Assembly: GCA_002506745.1 (NCBI GenBank)
Contig: DAYE01000037.1
Coordinates: 48,840-57,434 of the forward strand
Source of the DNA: Euryarchaeota archaeon UBA33
Lineage (GTDB): Archaea; Thermoplasmatota; E2; DHVEG-1
Direction of reading: 5' to 3'
Length of the DNA: 8,595 bases
A model generated the notes under the pieces. It was not told the origin of the DNA. It did no database searches and worked only from the letters and a program-made list of their open reading frames with translations. Below, piece by piece: positions 4,938-8,595 of this stretch (positions are counted from its first letter, which is position 1; each line of letters begins with the position of its first letter). The position numbers and the translations under genes are program-made.

Positions 4938-6068
4938 ATGACGGCAAATAAGAAAGCAGATCTTGCGGGTCCAGGTATTAGTACATATAAAGAAGTCGAA
5001 AAAGTCCTTCCCAAAAACTATAAATCATTGCTGACGCCAAAGGAAACGCAGAAAGCAGTTTTTTCAGCAAAGAACTATATCGAGGAGCACTTAGGAAAAG
5101 AACTGAATCTCATGATGGTGACCGTTCCTCTTATCGTCGATAAGGAAAGTGGTGTGAACGATTACCTTGACCGAGATGGCTCCCGAACACCAGTCGAGTT
5201 TCCCTGCGGCCTAGGTATTCAGCCTCGCATGCAAGCACAAGTCGTACAGGCAGCCACAAAATGGAAACGCATGGCGCTGAAAGAATTTAATATGAACGTC
5301 GGTGAGGGTCTGAACACCGACATGCGTGCGGTCCGTAAAGATTATTTCCTTGACCATGACCACAGCTCCTATGTTGATCAATGGGACTGGGAGAAGGTCA
5401 TCACAAAGGATCAGCGCACGATTTCATACCTGAAAGAAACAGTCAATAAAATCTGGAAGGTTATCAAAGGAGCTGAGACCCGCATACTTGATGAATTTCC
5501 ACAACTCGAATCTAAGACGATTCCTAATCTTCCAAACAAACTTGAGTTCTTCCATGCTGAAGAGATCCTAGATATGTATCCTGACCTACCACGGAAACAG
5601 CGAGAGACAACTATCCTGCAGGATCACCCCGCGATTTTCATCGTTGGGATTGGTTCCGTGTTGAAAGACGGATACCCCCATGAAATGCGTGCTGCCGATT
5701 ATGATGACTGGATCACAGACACTTCAAAAGAAACCGGGAAACAGACCCATGGGTTAAACGGGGATATCCTCGTCTGGAACCCTGTCACTCAACGACGACA
5801 TGAGCTCTCCTCGATGGGAATCCGAGTTACCCCTGAGACATTGAAGAAACAACTGGAGTTATCCGGGCAAACAGATTTCCTTCAACTCCCCTACCATCAG
5901 GCGATTCTGAACAATAAAATACCCTTAAGCATCGGTGGTGGTATCGGGCAGTCACGAACCTATATGTACTTGTTGAAGAAAGCGCACCTTGGCGAGGTCA
6001 GTGTCACGGTCTGGCCGAAGGAACTCAAAGATATCTGTGTCAAGAAAAACATTCACGTTCTTGAATAA
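4938..6068 (+). CDS. asnA: aspartate-ammonia ligase (asparagine synthetase A)
   Basis: This enzyme makes asparagine from aspartate, ammonia and ATP in the cytoplasm, via an aspartyl-AMP intermediate, using a class II aminoacyl-tRNA-synthetase-like fold. Matching motifs are TKWKRMAL (107-114), YVDQWDWEKVI (145-155), FIVGIG (234-239), RAADYDDW (251-258), LNGDILVWNP (273-282), ELSSMGIRV (289-297) and the GGGIGQSR motif (333-340) of the ATP site. At 376 residues it is longer than the 330-residue E. coli protein, mainly through about 30 extra N-terminal residues. Differences stand out: the bacterial VVHSLAKWKR is VVQAATKWKR here (Q104 replaces His), and RHD before the DYDDW block is PHE. The ATG at 4938 was chosen over an in-frame TTG three codons upstream because the TATA position and the purine-rich leader fit it. 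AsnA is mainly bacterial, so transfer is plausible. Confidence 0.93.
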   Translation: MTANKKADLAGPGISTYKEVEKVLPKNYKSLLTPKETQKAVFSAKNYIEEHLGKELNLMMVTVPLIVDKESGVNDYLDRDGSRTPVEFPCGLGIQPRMQAQVVQAATKWKRMALKEFNMNVGEGLNTDMRAVRKDYFLDHDHSSYVDQWDWEKVITKDQRTISYLKETVNKIWKVIKGAETRILDEFPQLESKTIPNLPNKLEFFHAEEILDMYPDLPRKQRETTILQDHPAIFIVGIGSVLKDGYPHEMRAADYDDWITDTSKETGKQTHGLNGDILVWNPVTQRRHELSSMGIRVTPETLKKQLELSGQTDFLQLPYHQAILNNKIPLSIGGGIGQSRTYMYLLKKAHLGEVSVTVWPKELKDICVKKNIHVLE

Positions 6069-6081
6069 GAACGAACCATCA

Positions 6082-6091
6082 TTTTTTTTTT
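6082..6091 (+). terminator. oligo-T terminator of asnA
   Basis: A run of ten T begins 14 bases after the asnA stop codon, typical of archaeal factor-independent termination. Confidence 0.5.
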
Positions 6092-6121
6092 CAAACAAGT
6101 TGATACTTCTCAGATATATAT

Positions 6122-6127
6122 AAAAAA
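6122..6127 (-). terminator. oligo-T terminator of the hydrogenase operon
   Basis: Six T on the minus strand, 16 bases after the stop codon of the 52-residue gene, followed by AT-rich sequence. It faces the asnA terminator, as expected between converging units. Confidence 0.4.
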
Positions 6128-6143
6128 GAGAATGGAGAGCTAG

Positions 6144-6302
6144 TTACTCTTTTTTTTCTTCTTTTTGCTCCTTTGAAACACCGTCCTTCACTCCTTTTCC
6201 AAAGGCTTTAAACACGCCCCACCCTTTTTTCACGCCTTTCCCGATGACTTCCCCGGTTTTCTCAGCGGCCTCTTCAACAGATCCTTTCTTTTCTTCAGCC
6301 AT
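6144..6302 (-). CDS. 52-residue Lys/Gly-rich small protein, last gene of the hydrogenase operon
   Basis: I do not recognise this protein. It runs from an ATG at 6300-6302 to TAA at 6144-6146. An acidic/basic N-terminus (MAEEKKGSVEEAAEKTGEVI) is followed by two copies of a GKGVK[KD]G unit at residues 21-27 and 35-41, 14 residues apart, and a Lys/Glu tail. With Val, Trp and Phe between them (GWGVFKAF) the centre could form an amphipathic helix that lies on a membrane or a partner protein. It has no Cys or His, so it is not itself a redox or nickel-binding protein. Evidence that it is real: GGTGAGGT seven bases before the ATG, charge-balanced coding composition, and a 26-base gap after mvhD in the same direction. 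It may be a small accessory or stability factor of the hydrogenase, but this rests on position alone. Confidence 0.7.
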   Translation of the reverse strand: MAEEKKGSVEEAAEKTGEVIGKGVKKGWGVFKAFGKGVKDGVSKEQKEEKKE

Positions 6303-6306
6303 AGGT

Positions 6307-6314
6307 ACCTCACC
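6307..6314 (-). promoter_or_regulatory. strong ribosome binding site of the 52-residue gene
   Basis: GGTGAGGT on the minus strand, with the GGTGA core seven bases before the ATG. It is complementary to the 3' end of archaeal 16S rRNA and is the best such site in the window. Confidence 0.65.
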
Positions 6315-6328
6315 TTCCTTTTCTCATT

Positions 6329-6751
6329 TTATTTCTTTTCTGCCACAATAGGATTTGGTCCGAGTTTTTTAATCTCTGCGACAAATTCAGTCACAATAGT
6401 TGCGAACTTTTGTCCTTCCGAAGCAGAGACATACTCGAAACGTACCCGCTGCGGATCAATCCCAAGTTCCTCTAATAATTTTTTGAGGAGTTTAATCCTT
6501 CGGTTCGTCTTATAGTTCCCAGACTGATAATGGCAATCACCGGGATGACATCCTGCGATAAGAACTCCATCGACTCCTTTTCGTAACGCCTCCAGCACAA
6601 ACGCTGGGTCCACCCGCCCTGAGCACATGACCCGGATTGATTTGAGGTTGGAGGGATACTTCATTCGACTGGTCCCTGCGAGATCTGCTCCTGCATAACT
6701 GCACCAGTTGCAGAGGAATCCAAGGATGTTTGGTTCAAATTCTTTTGACAT
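6329..6751 (-). CDS. mvhD: F420-non-reducing hydrogenase iron-sulfur subunit D (MvhD)
   Basis: This is a 140-residue [2Fe-2S] protein. In the Mvh-Hdr complex MvhD links the hydrogenase to heterodisulfide reductase subunit HdrA, carrying electrons from hydrogen into flavin-based bifurcation. The cysteine pattern is visible: FLCNWCSYAGAD (C14, C17), RVMCSGRVDP (C43) and IAGCHPGDCHY (C68, C73). The C-terminal helices (VSASEGQKFATIVTEFVAEIKKLGPNP) are usual for the family. GAGGAG ahead of the ATG overlaps the stop codon of the protease gene, so translation of the two is probably coupled. No hdrA or hdrBC is in the window, so the partner is unknown; MvhD also occurs with formate dehydrogenases and with free-standing HdrA proteins. 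Family identity is firm. Confidence 0.94.
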   Translation of the reverse strand: MSKEFEPNILGFLCNWCSYAGADLAGTSRMKYPSNLKSIRVMCSGRVDPAFVLEALRKGVDGVLIAGCHPGDCHYQSGNYKTNRRIKLLKKLLEELGIDPQRVRFEYVSASEGQKFATIVTEFVAEIKKLGPNPIVAEKK

Positions 6752-6762
6752 GTTCTTCTCCT

Positions 6763-7221
6763 CTAGGTATTGTTCAGCTCCTCAAGGACCAGGTTGACCG
6801 CGGTAGGTACAGCTGAGGTAACCTCGCTGCTGAGCTGTTCCCCGAACTCATAGGTATTGTTCACGGTGATACCGATGAGGACGATTGTTGATGGCAGGTG
6901 TTTTTCCCCGAGTCGTTCTGCCATCTGCAATGCCTCCGAAAGGGAGACATCATGGGGATTGCTGGAATGCACCGTGTGAAAATCAGACAATAAAAACCGC
7001 TTCACCTCACCAGGAACGCTTCCGTTCTGTTTCACGGCATCGATGAGGATGACCTTCTCATACCCGCGGATCATGTCCAGGAGGTTCATCCCTCCGGTCG
7101 ATGCGGTCTCTAATGTCACCATCGGATCGTTGATGTAACGTCGGAGCGCATCGATAACGTGCAGTCCCACGCCATCATCCTGCAGGATGGGATTACCAAC
7201 ACCAAGCACAATCGTTTTCAT
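6763..7221 (-). CDS. [NiFe]-hydrogenase maturation protease (HycI/HyaD/FrhD family)
   Basis: This is a 152-residue endopeptidase that removes the C-terminal tail of the hydrogenase large subunit once nickel is in place, letting the active site close. Family motifs are GVGNPILQDDGVG (7-19) at the N-terminus, a STGGMNLLDMI stretch (41-51), VILIDAV (57-63) and NPHDVSLSEAL (88-98). The three nickel-sensing residues of the E. coli HybD protease (Glu16, Asp62, His93) appear here as Asp16, Asp61 and His90, by eye. It lies nine bases after the large-subunit gene, and its ribosome site TAGGAG overlaps that gene's TAG stop, so it is probably made in step with its substrate. The expected cut is after the His of DPCFGCATH, releasing 26 residues. 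Confidence 0.92.
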   Translation of the reverse strand: MKTIVLGVGNPILQDDGVGLHVIDALRRYINDPMVTLETASTGGMNLLDMIRGYEKVILIDAVKQNGSVPGEVKRFLLSDFHTVHSSNPHDVSLSEALQMAERLGEKHLPSTIVLIGITVNNTYEFGEQLSSEVTSAVPTAVNLVLEELNNT

Positions 7222-7230
7222 CTTATACTC

Positions 7231-8595
7231 CTACGGTTGTGAAAATGTTCGATACAGTTTCCGTTCGTGATCGTAAATATTAACCGTCATCGGCAGTCCC
7301 CCTGGAAGGGTATGGGTCGCACACCCGAAACAGGGATCATAAGCACGGAAAGCCATCTCCACCTTGTTTAACAACCCCTCCGTGACCTGCCCTTTGTGAA
7401 TGACGCCTTTTGCTGCATCCCGCACGGACATGGTGATCGCTCCCGCGTTGTTCGTGGTCGCGACAATCATGTTTGCCTTCTCAATCAACCCATTCTTGTC
7501 GACGTGATAATGATGAATCAGGGTGCCTCGTGCTGCTTCGACGACCCCAATCCCCTCCCCTGGGGTTCCCACAGGGTTTCGAATATGGGTTGAGGTGATG
7601 TCTGTATCCTCAATGAGTTCTTTGGCTCGCTCCGTCGCGTACAGCAGTTCGATGAGCCGCGCCCAATGGAACGCAAGCGTTGAGTTCACTGGTTTTCCAC
7701 CAAGCGTGTCGAACAGGCGTTTGTATTCCTTCTCCGCCTGTGGGGTAGCCATCCCATCAGCTGCGTTCAGCCTGCCTAAGGGACCAACACGATAGATTCC
7801 ACTGTTCTTCCCATCTGTAAGACCTTGCCATCCGATGGTCTTGAGGTACGGGTATTTCATGTAGCTCCATTCCTCGACTCGCTCAGCGATATGTTTCGTA
7901 TAGTCCTTGACATCGAATTTCTCAAGCTGGTTTGCTTCTTGGTCGGTGACCCTTATTAATCCATCATAAAAATTTATCTTGTTTTGCTTGTCGACCAGAC
8001 CCATGTTATAGGTTTTGAGCGTGTACGGATCAGAACGGATCAAATCGACATATGCTTTGTTTTTCAAGACGATATCCTCAAACAGGTTCAAGGTGAATTT
8101 CGCAAAGGTGTTACATGATGCGACCATGTCTTTGATTTCCTTGACTTCATCTTTGGAAAGACCCTTGGAGACTCCTCCAGGCAGCCCGCAGACCGGATGG
8201 GTCGCTTTACCACCGAGGATCGCGGTTATTTTCTGACCGTACGCCCGGTGTTTTATGACATCTCTTGCGACATCGACCCCTGCTTTTTCAATGACACCAA
8301 GGATGTTTCTTTTCGCAGCGGGTGCCTCTGGACCAACAACGAAATCAGGACCACCCAGGAAATAGAAATGGAGGATATGGTCATAGATGATGTAGCCGCA
8401 GTACAAGAGTTCACGGAGTTTCTTTGCTGCAAGGGGTGGGTCGACATGGAAGGCTGCATCTAGTGCTTTCGTTGCAGCGATATGATGGGCAACCGGGCAG
8501 ACACCGCAGATACGCGAGGTGATCTGTGGCATGTCCTCCGCGCGTCGTCCTTCTGAGAATTTTTCGAATCCTCGGAGCTCCGGGATCTGGAGGTA
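7231..8595 (-). CDS. mvhA: [NiFe]-hydrogenase large subunit, Mvh type (N-terminus beyond the window)
   Basis: This is the catalytic subunit that splits or forms hydrogen at a Ni-Fe(CN)2CO centre. The frame is open through the right edge, so the gene is partial: 454 residues are present and a short N-terminal piece is missing. An internal ATG at 8530-8532 is not the start, because conserved sequence (PELRGFEKFSEGRRAEDMP) reads through it. Nickel ligands are seen in RICGVC (codons around residues 28-33 of the fragment) and in DPCFGCATH (7312-7338). Other family blocks are GGKATHPVCGLPGG, NPVGTPGEGIGVVEAARGTLIHHY and NNAGAI. The 26 residues after the final His form the tail removed by the protease encoded next. 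The motifs and the MvhD gene in the operon point to group 3c (methyl-viologen/heterodisulfide-reductase linked). The small subunit MvhG is not in the window and presumably lies upstream. Confidence 0.93.
   Translation of the reverse strand, partial: YLQIPELRGFEKFSEGRRAEDMPQITSRICGVCPVAHHIAATKALDAAFHVDPPLAAKKLRELLYCGYIIYDHILHFYFLGGPDFVVGPEAPAAKRNILGVIEKAGVDVARDVIKHRAYGQKITAILGGKATHPVCGLPGGVSKGLSKDEVKEIKDMVASCNTFAKFTLNLFEDIVLKNKAYVDLIRSDPYTLKTYNMGLVDKQNKINFYDGLIRVTDQEANQLEKFDVKDYTKHIAERVEEWSYMKYPYLKTIGWQGLTDGKNSGIYRVGPLGRLNAADGMATPQAEKEYKRLFDTLGGKPVNSTLAFHWARLIELLYATERAKELIEDTDITSTHIRNPVGTPGEGIGVVEAARGTLIHHYHVDKNGLIEKANMIVATTNNAGAITMSVRDAAKGVIHKGQVTEGLLNKVEMAFRAYDPCFGCATHTLPGGLPMTVNIYDHERKLYRTFSQP

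Noticed and set aside
6128..6156. A hairpin terminator from GAGAG...CTCTT near the end of the operon
   Set aside because: Only four base pairs can form and part lies within the coding end of the 52-residue gene; the T-run alone is a better explanation.
7396..8463. Several plus-strand open frames of 65-90 codons across the hydrogenase large-subunit gene
   Set aside because: They lie entirely opposite a strongly conserved gene, have no recognisable domains and no convincing ribosome sites; they are antisense shadows.
8253..8532. The large-subunit gene starting at the ATG at 8530-8532
   Set aside because: The frame remains open to the window edge and the upstream residues (PELRGFEKFSEGRRAED) match the family just before RICGVC, so this Met is internal.

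Overview
The window looks archaeal, most likely from an uncultivated anaerobic euryarchaeote. The evidence is a PGF-CTERM (archaeosortase) surface-protein signal, an Mvh-type [NiFe] hydrogenase large subunit with an MvhD iron-sulfur subunit, TATA boxes placed about 25 bp before several genes, purine-rich/GGTGA ribosome sites, and oligo-T terminators. The exact lineage cannot be fixed from this sequence. The left half is AT-rich; the hydrogenase block on the right is visibly richer in GC.

Left part (1-1386): the 3' end of a plus-strand aminotransferase meets, tail to tail, a minus-strand gene for a secreted, PGF-CTERM-anchored protein with a desulfoferrodoxin-like beta domain. Next come a small two-helix membrane protein and a small free-standing HNH-type zinc protein, both on the minus strand.

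Middle (1387-6068), plus strand: an AT-rich regulatory region with several inverted repeats leads into an Lrp/AsnC-family regulator. It is followed by an adenosylcobalamin-dependent (class II) ribonucleotide reductase, a SlyD-like FKBP protein with altered catalytic positions, and an ammonia-dependent asparagine synthetase (AsnA). lrp, nrdJ and asnA each have their own TATA-like box; the fkbp promoter is uncertain, with one TATA-like box at 4268-4278 as a candidate. This part reads as several short transcription units rather than one operon.

Right part (6144-8595), minus strand: a tight operon encodes the hydrogenase large subunit (partial, running off the right edge), its maturation protease, MvhD, and a 52-residue Lys/Gly-rich protein with a near-ideal archaeal ribosome site. 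The protease would trim the large subunit after the His of its DPCxxCATH motif. MvhD would pass electrons from the hydrogenase towards a heterodisulfide-reductase-type partner, which is not in the window.

No CRISPR array, insertion sequence, tRNA or rRNA was seen. No clearly novel multi-gene system is visible. The best leads are the small protein at the end of the hydrogenase operon, the surface-anchored desulfoferrodoxin-like protein, the divergent AsnA beside an AsnC-family regulator, and the inverted repeats before lrp.
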